DNA from: Gnetum montanum | Lineage: Eukaryota; Streptophyta; Gnetopsida; Gnetales; Gnetaceae | Length of the DNA: 64,000 nucleotides | NCBI GenBank assembly: GCA_015680685.1 | Contig: MNCI01035712.1 | Location: 324,335-388,334, forward strand | Direction of reading: 5' to 3' | Shown here: positions 22,376 through 34,130 of the stretch, piece by piece | How positions within the stretch are numbered: the stretch's first letter is position 1 | How the letters are laid out: the number at the start of each line of letters is the position of its first letter | Position numbers and translations under genes: made by a program | The notes under the pieces: model-generated | Seen by the model: only the letters and a program-made list of their open reading frames with translations | What the model was told of the DNA's origin: nothing | Databases searched by the model: none

Positions 22376-23395
22376 TGATGAGCGGCGAGGTACCCCTACA
22401 CTCAACCATACGAATATGAGCATTTTCACGCACGATCCGGTCAAACTCCATAGACAGACTAGTTGTGGCATCTAGACAGTTATCCTTAGGTTGCAGTTCG
22501 CTATCTTCCCACCTGGACTAGCATTTATCATTTTTCATGTATGGTTTAGTCCAGAGTGAGGTGTATGATGTGTTCTAATTTTAATGCTACTCCTGATGGT
22601 AGTGGAAAATAATATTAACTAAACTAACCTAAGAGGGAAAGGGTAAGAGAGTCTAATCTAGCCTAAGTGTGACGATCAACCGATTCCTTGATCAACCGTA
22701 CACATCTTGGACCTCATGCATGACTACCACTGGGACTACCAAGCGTAGGTCCTAGGTACGCCACTGGGATTACCAAGCACAGGTCCTAGGTACGCCATTG
22801 AGATTACCAAGTGCAGATCCCAAATATGCGACTGGGATTACTAAGCATAGATCCTGGCTACACCACTGGGCTACCAAGTAGTCACACTTAAATGCTCATA
22901 ACTAAGTCGTACTCGTTTGGCTTCTAGGAGTTTAAGGGTGAGAAGGACTAATCGCGATGAGCAACTGATTCCTTGACTAACCGTACACATTCGTAAATGC
23001 TCGTAATCAAGTCATACTCACACCGTGCTACGAAAGCAATAAATAACATTAAATAAATAATAAACAAATAAATAACAAATTGAATGCTACAATGATGAAG
23101 TAATATCGATCTTTATTGCTGGTCATGCACGTGTCCAAGTACGTCACACTCAAATAAAGACACCGTACAACTACATTCACCACACTGCGGGCAGACACTA
23201 GAAAAATAAACTAACTCTAGAGGGATCAAACTGCCAAAGTTTCACTACAATCTAACTGGGATGTCGAATAAGGGAGAGCTGCTTCTTATTTATAGACATT
23301 TCGGCAAACTGCGATATCGCATACACGATATTGCAGGGAAGACGCGATATCGTGTACATGCGATATCGCGGCCCATGCGATATCGCCTCCCATCA
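22376..23395 (-). repeat. 5' LTR of element 1
   Basis: 1020 bp, TGATGAGCGGC to CGCCTCCCATCA. It has five GATATC-type palindromes at 23309-23388 (the 3' LTR has four), a TATAAATAAG box near 23286-23295, and one more ACCACTGGGATTACCAAG-type block than the 3' LTR. Confidence 0.9.
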
Positions 23396-23400
23396 CTAAG

Positions 23401-26330
23401 TCTAGTAGCCTTGCCTATTCTTTAACTCATCATCATCATGGTGCTCTTTATTATCCCCTCTACTTTCTTTGTATACTCCATCCTTATCATTGCCATCATT
23501 ATCCATATTATATTTATGTTTCTTTTCCTCTTCATTTTCTTATTCTACAAGATTGCTAACATTACTATTGTTACCCATGTCCCCTATAGTGTTCTCCTCA
23601 TTTATCTTGCAGCACATATCTTGTCCATTTATCTATTTTTGGAAAGGTGTGTTTATCATTGGGATAAACAAAATAATAGTTGTGCCAAGAGCACCTTGCA
23701 TAATTGCATATGCGAATATGAATGGAATTGAACATGGTGTGAATTTGCAAAGACATTTTATTGATTTTGTCATATTTTTAACATAAAACACTTTAAATAA
23801 ATTTAAGCTCAACTTTTAGGATACATAAGAAATATTTTAAATTTCATTACAATTATAATGACATATAAGATTTTTCCAAATAATCATTAATTAACATTAT
23901 GAGTTTAAATATTATCAAATGACAAAAGGAGAAGGTGAAATGACCAAATATATTTGCTTCATAAGAGGTGCAACCATTAGCTCTAACCTTTATGTATCTA
24001 AGGCATTTTCTTTAGATAATTTATTGGATTTGTTGAAAAAGGGTGTTATTTATATAGCTACTTTTCTTAAAGTTTAATAGAACATACACATTAGTATGTT
24101 ATTTCAAGTATTTCTTTGCTTGTTACATGACATTATTGCAAAGTCGATGCCTACATGGTTAACAATCGGGTTAGATTGAGCACGATGAGGATAATGCTCA
24201 AACTTTTTCTGTTAGTGCTATAAAAACTAATTAACTTTTAATATAATTAAAAATTATTTTTTTTCTTTTTTTTTTTTGCAAGTAACTACTCCTTTCATGT
24301 GTATTACTTGTATACAATTTTGGTAGAAATATAAGTAAGTGCAAAGCTAAATAAGTTATTAAAATCAAACTTCAATGGAAAAATTTAATCAAGCTTTGAT
24401 TAAATTTGGGAATAACATTTAGGCTGAAAAAAGATTTCACTTTGGAAGAGATTTGTAGATTTTAATTTATGAATTATATTATATTCGAAAAGTTTTAATA
24501 AATTTAATATGCAAAGTAATATTTAAGTAACAGTTTTTAAGAACATCATGAAAAATGTTATGCCAAGGAAAGTTAAATGTCAAATTCATTTCCTAGAAGT
24601 AAACAATGACACTTTAATAGTGGTCTTGATTATGCCATCAGACTCAAAGTGATAGCCATCCTTATCCTTAGACCCTTCAATTGTAGGATTTTTATAATCA
24701 ATAATTAAATACTTTACTCAATGTTATTACATGAAGTAGAAGCATAGTGCTAATTCATTATATATCTTCATACTTGCATGTCTCAATACAAGATAAATTC
24801 TCTAAAGGAGATCTTGAAAATGAAATATTTTTTTAGGAAAAAGTGCAACAACATCCTAAGCATGTTTGCCAATGAAAGAGATAAAAAGATTTTCAATTGT
24901 GGTCAATGTTTTAAAAGGCATACAACTAGTCATGTTAGTCAAGTAGGTCATTTAGATTGTCAAAGAGGCATTTTTTTATCAACAATTATTTGATAGCTTT
25001 TAAATATATATATTTTTAATATTTTTTTATTTTAGCTTAAAAATATAAGTATTTATTTTATTATTTTTTAATATTATTTAGTAAATTAAGGTTTAATGTT
25101 GTTAATTTTTTATTTTATATTATCCTATGAATATTTAATAGAATATTAAAAATTATATTTAAAAAATAGTTGGGCAAGCTTAATATGAGTTGGCTTTAAA
25201 TTTAGGTGGTGGTAACCTTTTCAAACACTAGTTGTAGTCTTCCATAAAGGAAAAGAAATTTACATCACATTTGGTATAATAAATTAGATACATAGGTTAC
25301 TATCTTTGAGGTATTATTCAAATTAGGTATTGGAGTATCATTAGTATGTTTTGCTTAATTTTGCATCATCTTAGAATTGAAAGTAAAATATAAACCTATT
25401 TAAAACCTTATATGATTTGTTTTTATTGCTAGGATTAATGGTTGATTAATTTTTACAATCTAATTTTATTTTTTATAAAAATATAAATCAATAGATGTTA
25501 TGGGTTTTTAGACACAATAAGGCTTTTATCTCTCAGTTTTCACTATTTTGAATTATTGTCTATATTAGTATATTTCTTTTAAGAAAAAGACATTGATGTG
25601 GGAAAGCACAGAAACTTACCATCACAAGGTGGTTAGCTTTTATGTGGATGCTCGAATAGAGATGAAGATCTGACCCCTAAAATATAAGACACTTGGATCA
25701 TGAGCACAATGGCTTGTGAGTAACAAGTACTACCAATATTCTCTGTAAGTGCACCCATGCAAATACTTGAAACAAGTTGACAAAAGGTTTCAAGGACTTC
25801 AAACCATCCTACTTTCTTGATGATTCCCAATTAGCTTCTCATTTTTGTTTACTACAATATTATAATAAAATAGATGAATAAAAAAGAATGATCATAAAAA
25901 AGAGGAAGGAGAAAAAAATATGGAAATGGAAATTCTTAATTTTGTACATGTGACCATAAAGGGTCTATAGGATACAAAATTAAACTAACTCCCAATGACT
26001 CCATAAATGATGTCTTCTATAAAAAAGGAAAACTATAATGATAAGACATAAAAAATAGAGCGCTATAAAAGAGAGAGAGAAAAAAAATATGGAAATGGAA
26101 ATTCTTANTGCTATAAAAGAGAGAGAGAAAAAAAATATGGAAATGGAAATTCTTAATTGTGTTCATGTGAGATCATAAAGGATAGGATACAAAATTTGTT
26201 ATTACAAATCTTTGATATGGTTAGAATGGGTCTAAAATACCTCATCAGGAACATGACCTAAAGTTGACACCTTCACCTTAAATACATGTGGCAAAGTTGT
26301 TGTCTAAATACTATATTTAAATCTAAGAGT
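23401..26330. other. AT-rich intergenic DNA, no gene recognised
   Basis: No convincing coding region. 23438-23731 can be read as a hydrophobic peptide, but the TC-rich strand explains that. Read on the other strand, about 23440-23640 would be Asp/Asn/Lys-rich and could be a fragment of a charged protein. 24778-24993 is a short frame with no recognisable domain. A 46-bp duplication around N at 26108 (26062-26107 and 26110-26155) is an assembly join. Confidence 0.5.
26062..26155. other. assembly join: 46-bp duplication around a single N
   Basis: 26062-26107 equals 26110-26155, with N at 26108. It is the same pattern as at 9728 and 20022. Confidence 0.8.
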
Positions 26331-27015
26331 ATTAAAGAAATGATAATTTAGAAATATATGCTTTTCATCCTATACACAAAATTTTCAGATGAGTCATTCT
26401 TTTTAAATGTTAATCCATCTTTGTGTTTTAATCAATAGATAGTGAGATCTCACATGAATGTGTGTGATTGTTACCTTACTTTGTATGGAAATAACACCAA
26501 ATAAATAGGTATGTATTTTTGTTAAGGATCCTCCTTGGATTTGTTGCAAATAAAATTACTTTTTTTTGACATGGCTATTCCCACATGTACCTCAATATCT
26601 TATATACTTTATTGTTATTTTTAGATCCTTAAAGCTTAATTTTAAATCTTTATTTTCAATATTTTATTTTTGAATCTATTTTTTCTCCTCATTGAACCAT
26701 TCTTTTTATTGAGTGACCTTATAAGCCTTTTAGGATATGTGGAAGGTAGGCCTAGCAAGCATCTTTTTATAAAATCATGGAAATTTTTGAAGAGTTAAAA
26801 TTTCTATAGGTAGCATATGTGCTACTTCTACTAACAAAATATCATATGGATTTTGAGCCTCTACATAAAGTTTATGCAACAAAAATTATTTTTGAACATA
26901 TTCCAAAAGATTTCATGACACTATAGGTAAATGGGATCTCCAACTTTGACAACCGTATAATAAAACTTGTAGAACAAGTTGATTGTACATTTTCTTGTGG
27001 ATATCCTATAACTAA
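26330..27015 (-). pseudogene. LINE fragment, post-RT region
   Basis: Minus-strand translation from about 27010 gives L-V-L-Q-V-L-L-Y-G-C-Q-S-W, the conserved L-Y-G-x-x-x-W block that follows LINE RT. Next come Y-V-Q-K-x-F-L and P-Y-D-I-L-L-V-E-V-A-H-M-L-P-I-E, also typical of this region. Upstream catalytic RT blocks were not found, so this is a 3' fragment. It is of the same general type as the remnant at 3390-4640 but in opposite orientation. Confidence 0.5.
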
Positions 27016-27419
27016 ATCTATTCTTGTGCACATTTACTATGAACTAAATATAAAATATGTATATTGTTTGAAACCCTCTAAGAAATACAATCTTGTTAAG
27101 AACACCTATTTAAAACTAAGATGCCTAAATACTTATATGAGCAAACAATTATAGAAAACAAAATGTAGTACATAAGCAACTTTCGGATATACAGAGTGAG
27201 GAAATGAGGAAGAGAAACCATGTTGACTGAGATTATTATAAAGGAGAGATGCTAAACTTAGCATTCCACAGGGAATATAAATGCAATCTTGAGGATAACC
27301 ATTCGCTGAAAAGTGTGTAACTTTTCCTGGATGTGGATTGTCGGAAGAGAACAAAGGTGGAAGAAAGAGGAAAAGGCCGACGAGTGTAGAGTACTGTGGC
27401 TTAATTAGGAGACGTTCTT

Positions 27420-27900
27420 CGGAAGCTAGGCCTGATGATGGTGATTATTGAGATCTCCGATATGACTCCATGGCTGCAATAAGAGAAACAACTGATTAGC
27501 ATTCATCTTGAATTTTGGGGCTTGAGATATAATTTGGAAGGGAACATGCCGTAAAATTTGCATTTTTCCGAAGTAGTTAGCTGTAAGGGGTTTGAAATAA
27601 TTTTCTTTTGAAAATGTGTAGTACATCTACGTTTCCAAATATTATATAAGGTGATGGGCCTAAGGATCTTCCATAGGAAATGAGAGTTTTTGGACCTGGT
27701 AGGAAAGAAACCAAACATTACAGCCTCTTGTGTTAGAGTGCATTTGTCTTAATTTGAGTGATGTATAGAGGTGCCTAAGAGGTGGGATGGGTATGAATAA
27801 CTTGTTCATATTTAAAGAGAGTTCTAACAAAATCAATAATTGTTGAAAAATTAGTATTCTAATTTTTTTTGGTCTTTTTGACAAAAGAGTTACCAAAATT
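27420..27900 (-). pseudogene. possible LINE C-terminal fragment
   Basis: The minus-strand frame at 27503-27718 contains SHFLWKILRPITLYNIWKRR, which resembles the W-x-x-L-R-x-x-x-L-W-x-I-W-K-x-R-C block of the zinc-binding C-terminal region of plant LINE proteins. Neighbouring frames (27426-27626, 27660-27896) overlap it in shifted phase. The hit is to one motif only. This stretch is slightly less AT-rich than its neighbours. A non-LINE origin is possible. Confidence 0.3.
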
Positions 27901-28589
27901 CCTTAGGATTCTTCTTAATTATATTAAGAAGTTGTACATAATGCACCATGATAAATTTTCTTTTCTTTCACCAATTAAGATTTTTGTATGTTTTAATGAC
28001 CCCTTGATCATGATTAGCCCTTTTAACTTTCAATTGAGCTTGAATATGCTTAGTGTCAAATCACAAATTCTTTTTTCTATTGTTTGATAATGTCACATTG
28101 GAGGCAACCACTACTAGAAGTTCTATAATGTTATTATGACCTTCATTGTGTTAGTTTATTTATTTCAACATATGTAATTTAATTATTATTTTTTGTTATT
28201 GGATTATGCATTAATTGGTTTAACATTAAGTGTTAGAATAGATGTAATTTAATAATTTTTTATTCATGAATTATGTGTTGACATTAGTGAAGTTACATTG
28301 TTAGTTACTCAAAAATTGTATATTATTGTTAAAAACAAAAAACAAAATAAGAATTCAACAAGTAAAAAAAATAGTAATTAAAAAATAATTTTTACATAGT
28401 TTTTGCTTGCATTTTTGCAAGTTTACATTGGGTAGGATAAGTTCTTTAAGAGGTTATTCTCCAAGTATTAGACTTTAGCTTCTTTTGCTTTCTATCTTTT
28501 TATGTTAATACATATTCTAATCTTTGATTATATTTTGAAATTAAAAGGAAGAAAATTGTCAAGAAGCCAAGGATAGATGTAGGAAAATC

Positions 28590-29260
28590 AAAACATTAGA
28601 AATTGTATCAAAATGAAGTCAACTATTAAAATAGAAAAACCCAATTTGAAATTTCCTAAATCTTTCGCATACTTAAAACAAATTTCTCTTATGAACTCAC
28701 AATTAGTAGGCTATGATGAGGAGACTTTTCAATTTCTTGCATTTCATTTATTGCCAAGAGGGCTAATAAAATGCAAAATAATAACTAATTAATTCTAGGA
28801 AAAGTAAAAAAAAATAGAAATTACATGAAAACACAATGAACTCTTATAATGGAAAAATCCAATTTGATATTATTGTCAATTAGGTATAGTAAATTTTAAA
28901 AATTATAAATTGTATCAAAATGCAATCAACTCTTAAAATAGAAAACCCTAAATTGAAATTTCCTAAATCATTAATATATTTGAAATAAATTTCTTACATG
29001 AATCACAGACAACAAGTTGTGATACAAAGAGCTTTTGAATTTCTTATATTTTGTTTATAAGTAAGAGGGTGTGTGAAATGCAAAAAAAATGTGAATCATA
29101 TATGAATTACATGAAATATCAAACAACAAGCTATGATGTGCAAATCTTTTGAATTTCTTGCATTGCATTTGTTGGCAAGAGGATTTCAAGAGAGTAGCTA
29201 TGATGCAGAGGGCTTTTCAATTTATTGTGTTATATTTATGAATAAGAGGGTTTCAAGGTT
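28590..29260. repeat. local array of diverged repeats
   Basis: Four or five decayed copies of a block carrying TCAACTCTTAAAATAGAAAA, then AAATTTCCTAAATC, then GCTATGATG...CTTTTGAATTTCTTGCATT, then AAGAGGGTTTC. The clearest copies are at about 28600-28800 and 28905-29100. Partial copies lie at 28835-28865, 29110-29185 and 29190-29255. Confidence 0.6.
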
Positions 29261-30235
29261 GTATTATAATTTTTTAATTCTATTTTTTAATTTTAATGCA
29301 AGCTAGTAATACATTAAAGGATGTGGAAAAACATTTGGAGGAGAAAATGGTGTTATTGGGTTGGGGGAAGAGAGGTGGATTGAGTACTATGTACAAATAT
29401 TATATTAGATGTCAAATTGTTATGTTGTTATTTTTGTTTATTTTATCATTTTGATGATTTTTTAAGGATAGAACATAAATTTATTTTTTTAATAGAGGAA
29501 CGGTGGGGTAAAATGGGGTTGGGGATAAAAAGAAAGAGAAGGAAAAGTAGTTTTTAATTGTTAGTTATTTGTTGTTGGTTGGTCAAGAAGGAGGAAGTAG
29601 TTGAGGCAAAGGTTAAAGAAAGTAGTATATATAAAGCTTCTTTGTTTTTTTCTTTTGAGTGGAGTTTGGGGAGGGTGGGGGGTTGTTGGTGGTGGAGGGA
29701 TGGGAAGGGATGAAAGAGAGGAAGAGGGGTTTAGAAAAAGTAGTGTATAGTCCATGTTTTTTTTCATGTGTGTGAGAAGTTGGGAGAAGGCCTTAAGTCT
29801 TCAACTCTCAGCCAATTAATGTTTTTAAATCAAGCTAAAAACACAAGTATTATTAATTTTATTTAACCCCTCAACCAAGTGGAAGTTTTTCCTATTAAAG
29901 ATGTAATTCATTTAATCTAGGATATATTATTATTTTTAAGCCTTTGACTGAGTAAGAAAATCTTGATGTAATTTATTACTTGAGTTGCATAAAGTTATAC
30001 TCATGTTCCTTGGTTCTATGGAATGATTTAGGTAAATAAGATCCTTGAATATTTGGATATTATGTTTGTTTATTATGAATTAACATTATTCATGTAATAA
30101 GACTTTGAACTTAATGATATTTCCTTTACATCTATAATTTCATGTTATCTAGAATCTTAGCTATAATATTTATATATGCATACATGTTGGTATATATATC
30201 CTTTTTCACATTATCTTCTATGTAGTCATTACATC
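29261..30235. other. AT-rich DNA, no gene recognised
   Basis: A purine-rich run at 29470-29740 (G/A on the plus strand) gives a false proline-rich frame on the minus strand. The 5' LTR and primer site of copia D should lie here if present. I could not find either, so D may be 5'-truncated. Confidence 0.5.
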
Positions 30236-30239
30236 CAAA

Positions 30240-30366
30240 CAAACTGTAGCTAACCTTAACATGGAGAAAAAGCTAGAAGGAGATAATTATGACATTTGGC
30301 ATTGAAGGATCCACTATTTCTTAGATGAACAAGAGGTTGTAGAGACCCTCTTTCATCTTATGGAGG
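30240..30366 (+). pseudogene. gag N-terminus of copia D
   Basis: K-L-E-G-D-N-Y-D-I-W-H with L-D-E-Q-E-V-V-E-T-L (about 30270-30350) is the usual start of copia gag (K-L-x-G-x-N-Y-x-x-W). It ends at the insertion site of gypsy B, and the frame continues at 37471. Confidence 0.75.
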
Positions 30367-30371
30367 AACTT

Positions 30372-31216
30372 TGATGAGTGGCGAGGTAACCCTACACTCA
30401 ACCATACGAATATGAGCGTAGCATGCGTGATTTGGTTGAACTATGCATACTAAGTACCTACACGCCTCATGAAACACTTAGGGTTAATCATTCGTTGTCT
30501 TCCTAGACTTACTTATAGTTGTCACGGTGTATGGTTAACTAAGTCTAAGGTATATGATTTTTATATCTTTTTATGATTTATCTCCTATGCTATTGAGTTA
30601 AAGGGTGAAGAGAATAATTACTAACTTTAACTAATGAACTAAGTCTAAATTAACCTAGTGTCAGCATCCATTCCCACTTACTGGTTCACACCCTGAACCG
30701 ATGCAACCTTGGTTACCAAATGCTAATCGTTGCTGGGATCATCAAGTGTAACGCACGTACTCAAAGTGGTCGTACTGAGGCACTTAACTAGGAGAGAAGG
30801 ATTGAGAAAGATTTAATAACTAATAAAGCATGTAAATAATAGATAATAAATAATAGTATATAAAATCCTAATTAGCCTATTCCATGCACTGCAAGGTTTA
30901 TCCAAGAAGCTTGTCTTTATTGCCATATACAAACTTGTGTTCAGGTACAATGTTTACTCGAATAAAGATCCGTTCACTTTGGAGTTCCTACTGTGGGCAC
31001 ATGGAAATTAATCTATCTTTGAAGTAGAAAAACTACTAGAGTTTCCCTATGGTCTAGACCTAGAATTAGGAAACAAGGGAGAGCTGCCTCTTATTTATAG
31101 ATATGATGGCACACCGTGGTATTGCATACGTGATATCACAAGGGAAGACACGATATCACGACGACCACGATATCGCATACATGATATTGTAGCCCATGTG
31201 ATATCGCATCCCATCA
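30372..31216 (-). repeat. 3' LTR of gypsy B
   Basis: 845 bp, TGATGAGTGGC to CATCCCATCA. It has about six GATATC-type palindromes at 31115-31208 and a TATAAATAAG box near 31090-31099. Confidence 0.9.
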
Positions 31217-31228
31217 TACCCCCATGAC
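31217..31228 (-). other. terminal polypurine tract of gypsy B
   Basis: Minus strand GTCATGGGGGTA before the LTR start TGATGGGATGC. Confidence 0.9.
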
Positions 31229-33195
31229 TAAATGAAAACTTGTCCTTTAGTTCTTTACAATAATATCGGGAAGGTATGGGATTATTGACTCAAATGAAAC
31301 TAATGGGATGACATGTGAACGGATCATCATTACAAGACACAACAAAACTGGTGTTCATGACAACAAGAGTGAACACCTTATTACATTAACATCAGGCCTC
31401 ATTTGGTAGCTAAGAGAAAAGAGAAGAGAGAAGAGAGAAGAAGTTTTGCTATTGCCAATGCCAAGATTGCACCTTTTGTTCTCCATCTGTAAGCACATCA
31501 TCGATCTCATTTCTTGCAAAGCTGCTTCAGCACCACTCCATTCCAAGTGCTCTCTCTAGATCCAATTTATTGTTGCATGATCGCCATCTACACACACAAC
31601 ATAGTTTGGTATTAGCAAGGGTAAATGAATTATCATGTAATGGGTACTTTGCCTCAGTAAAAGTTCATTGGCTGAGTTGTGGTATGGTTGATTAAGGATC
31701 TAGAGATATATTAATGATGACTATAGAAGATGTAGGGGTTAGGAGAAAATTGAAAAAATTGGGCCCCATACCCCCATGACTAATTGCGAACCTCAGGTAG
31801 TAAGAGAATGGAAAAAGAAAAGGAATAAGAAGGATGGACAAAAAGAGATAACGGTAACGTCGATAAAGTGGATGTCAAGATGGAAATGAACAAAACAAAA
31901 TTAATTGCAAAATGTTAAGGGAAAGAATTTAACTAGTGCACCAAATAGGAATGTCAGTGGGTCCTCCCCAAAGCAGGCTCATGCCCTTAATTCCTTGACA
32001 AACCCACATTCAAAGAGTCTGCAGGCTCTAGGAATGTCCTTTGGAATAAGATTTAAAGTCTTAACCGTAAGATTTACCAAAAAGAAAACAATGTATCTAC
32101 CAAAATATACACTAATGATACAACTGACAATGAGGTGAACAATGGAGAGAAGGGTGGAGAGAAAAGAATGGAATGGAGTCTCAAGAACAAGGTGGTGTAT
32201 AGCCCCTTGTGGATTTCATGATTAATGTGACTTGGCAAATCTCATTCCAACTCCGGCCTCAAACCAACCACATCCAGTGACTTCACATCAATGCATTCAG
32301 CCAATCAATCCTCTTGAATAACAAGAATGCATCTCCAAAGAGCCACCACCATTTTGACAAAACGAATGAGGAGAGAATGGGAAGTAAGAAGGGCCTTAGT
32401 TGGAGGGAACATTTTTAGTTTTTTTCCATAACTAGTGCTTGTATCCCAAGAGATTATTATTTCTAAGGGGGTGCTTTGAATTCTCACTTTATTTCTTTTC
32501 TTCTCTATCCTTTTTTTTGTTTTGTGTTTTTATGCATGAGAATCACACCATGCAAAGACTTCTTATTTTTATTGACTCAGATTCCCAATAATTGGGTAAC
32601 ATCGGAATGATAAGAAAACTCAAGAAGAAAACATCCAAGCACCCAAGAGAATGGCCAACAAAAATGCATCAAGTTCCCTTGAAGTTAGACCCTTTTCAAT
32701 CCTTGAATCCTTCCTTAGTTTGAGAAATACCCAGTCATCGGTTCGTTAAAGTTCTTATTAGAAAGGGACTATACATTTCCAAGCTAAGAGAGACCATAGA
32801 CTTTTGTGGATGAATGGATGAAGTGGATTCATTGCTTGCCATATCAAAAGAAACATACCTTAGTATCAACATTGTAACTTAAAGGTAAAAACCAAATATT
32901 AGCAATCAAATGGAAAAATAGTTCATACCATCATGAAGAACACTTATTGAATGACAAAATTATAGGATGGATAAAACACACACACACAAAGAAATGAAAA
33001 AGTATAACGATGTTGTAAGACAAAAATAAGAAAACTTAAAGAAATTTGTAAAACAAAAATGTGTAAAACAAAAATGTGTAAAATAAAACTTGTAAAATAA
33101 AAATGTGTAAAACAAAAAGGTGTAAAATAAAAAAGTGTAAAAAAATGTGTAAAATAAAAACTAAAAAAAACTGAGGGCCTCCAATGATCAGAATA
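31229..33195 (-). other. 3' non-coding region of gypsy B, with extra polypurine tracts
   Basis: No credible gene. A second polypurine-tract copy (TTAGTCATGGGGGTATGG on the minus strand) lies at about 31769-31786 and a third at 33204-33216. Shared blocks tie it to C: a CTTTGCATGGTGTGATT motif (about 32550), a GTGTTCACTCTTGTTGTCATG stretch (about 31350, C about 57978), and the segment before the terminal tract. 31355-31546 is a short frame preceded by GTGTGTGTAG on the minus strand, in the slot where elements 1 and 2 carry their long ORF. Confidence 0.6.
33048..33165 (-). repeat. minisatellite in the 3' region of gypsy B
   Basis: About eight copies of a 14-18 bp unit, GTGTAAAACAAAAAT on the plus strand. 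C has the same TTTTTGTTTTACA motif only two or three times (56165-56250). The Phe-rich frame across it is an artefact of the repeat. Confidence 0.8.
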
Positions 33196-33239
33196 GGTGG
33201 ACATCTCCCCCATGACTAAATTGCAAGGGAGAGATCCAA

Positions 33240-34130
33240 AATAATGAGAGCCTATTTGAATTTCTTAGAAGTGCCCAACTTCTCCCCACTGATGTTCTCA
33301 GATTAAGGGGTGAAAGTTGGTGATGCTCATATTCCAATGTGTCTATGCCTTCGTTGTTAACATGAGTTTTTTTCTCAGTTCGTTCCATGCATATTGGGTT
33401 GCTTTTTCTAGTAGCTATCAACCACAAGGTGTCTACTACTGGTGTGGTTGCTACATACAGGTATCTTTGAATTTGTGTTTCTTGGGCACACTGATTATAT
33501 GGAAGAGATGCTGAACATTCTTCCATGTCATCACCCTCTGAGTCACTGTATGTGATGCACGGAACTTTCTTCTTCTTGATCTTTCCATAAATATTTACCT
33601 TAGATATCTCCAAGGAAAGATCGTGGATCCCTAGGTATGCATCTATCGTACTTAGCCATGGCCTTCCCATTATAATTGGGAAGCCCCCGTTGTCACTATT
33701 AACTTCTATCACCAGGAAGTCAACTGGGTATGACCACCCACACATAGTTGTAATGACGTCCTCCACCAATCTCAAGGGAATGGTGATGTACTGGTCAGCC
33801 AGCTCTAGTTGAATGTTGCTCTTCTTAAGTTGGGATAGGTTTCAGGCTTGATACATTTCTCATGAAATTAAGTTGAATCTGGAATTTGAGTCAAGAAGAG
33901 CCTTATGTGGTGCATTCTCGGTGACTTGTAAATAGATTAAGGGGCTCCTAGGATCAGAGAGTTTCTTGGGAAGGTGGCCTACCTTGATCCAGTTGGTTAT
34001 AGTATGTGTTAACATAACTGTATGTGTACAGCTCTGTTGTTGGACTGAAGGGTGCCCGGAAGTCTTGGATGATGGAGGAGTGTACATAGACTCAACCACT
34101 TGTTATTGTGAGAGCTTGTCTAGGATTTTG
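33240..34130 (-). pseudogene. aspartic protease region of gypsy B
   Basis: The catalytic block reads KALLDSNSRFNLIS (about 33863-33910); the third residue of the D-S/T-G triad is Asn, so the site is damaged. It is followed by VDFLVIEVNSDNGGFPIIMG and RPWLSTIDAYLGI (about 33640-33725), the flap-to-C-terminal part of Athila/Tat protease. A Lys-rich GKIKKKKVPCITYSDSEGDD segment ends the conserved part. The protease would process Gag. The frame then runs through the pol deletion junction (about 33257) into former 3' sequence. Element C has the same region at 43777-44480. Confidence 0.75.

Larger units (their letters stand above)
15655..23395 (-). mobile_element. non-autonomous Ty3/gypsy element 1 with extra ORF
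   Basis: Complete minus-strand element of 7741 bp, flanked by CTAAG at 15650-15654 and 23396-23400. Order in its own direction: 5' LTR, primer site, gag, a long non-coding stretch, an internal U3-like block, a leader, a 929-codon frame, polypurine tract, 3' LTR. Protease, RT, RNase H and integrase are absent. LTR ends, primer site and polypurine tract agree with elements A, B and C, so enzymes from a C-like element could have mobilised it. Element 2 (44493-53268) is a second copy with the same plan, so the arrangement is a family and not a one-off rearrangement. Confidence 0.9.

Noticed and set aside
23438-23786. Hydrophobic peptides as a membrane protein
   Set aside because: Low-complexity T/C-rich sequence in two overlapping frames gives apparent membrane segments. 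No start context or homology is visible.
29561-29767. Proline/serine-rich minus-strand peptide
   Set aside because: It comes from a purine-rich run with no homologous domain.
32944-33213. Phe-rich minus-strand peptide
   Set aside because: Translation of a 14-18 bp minisatellite.
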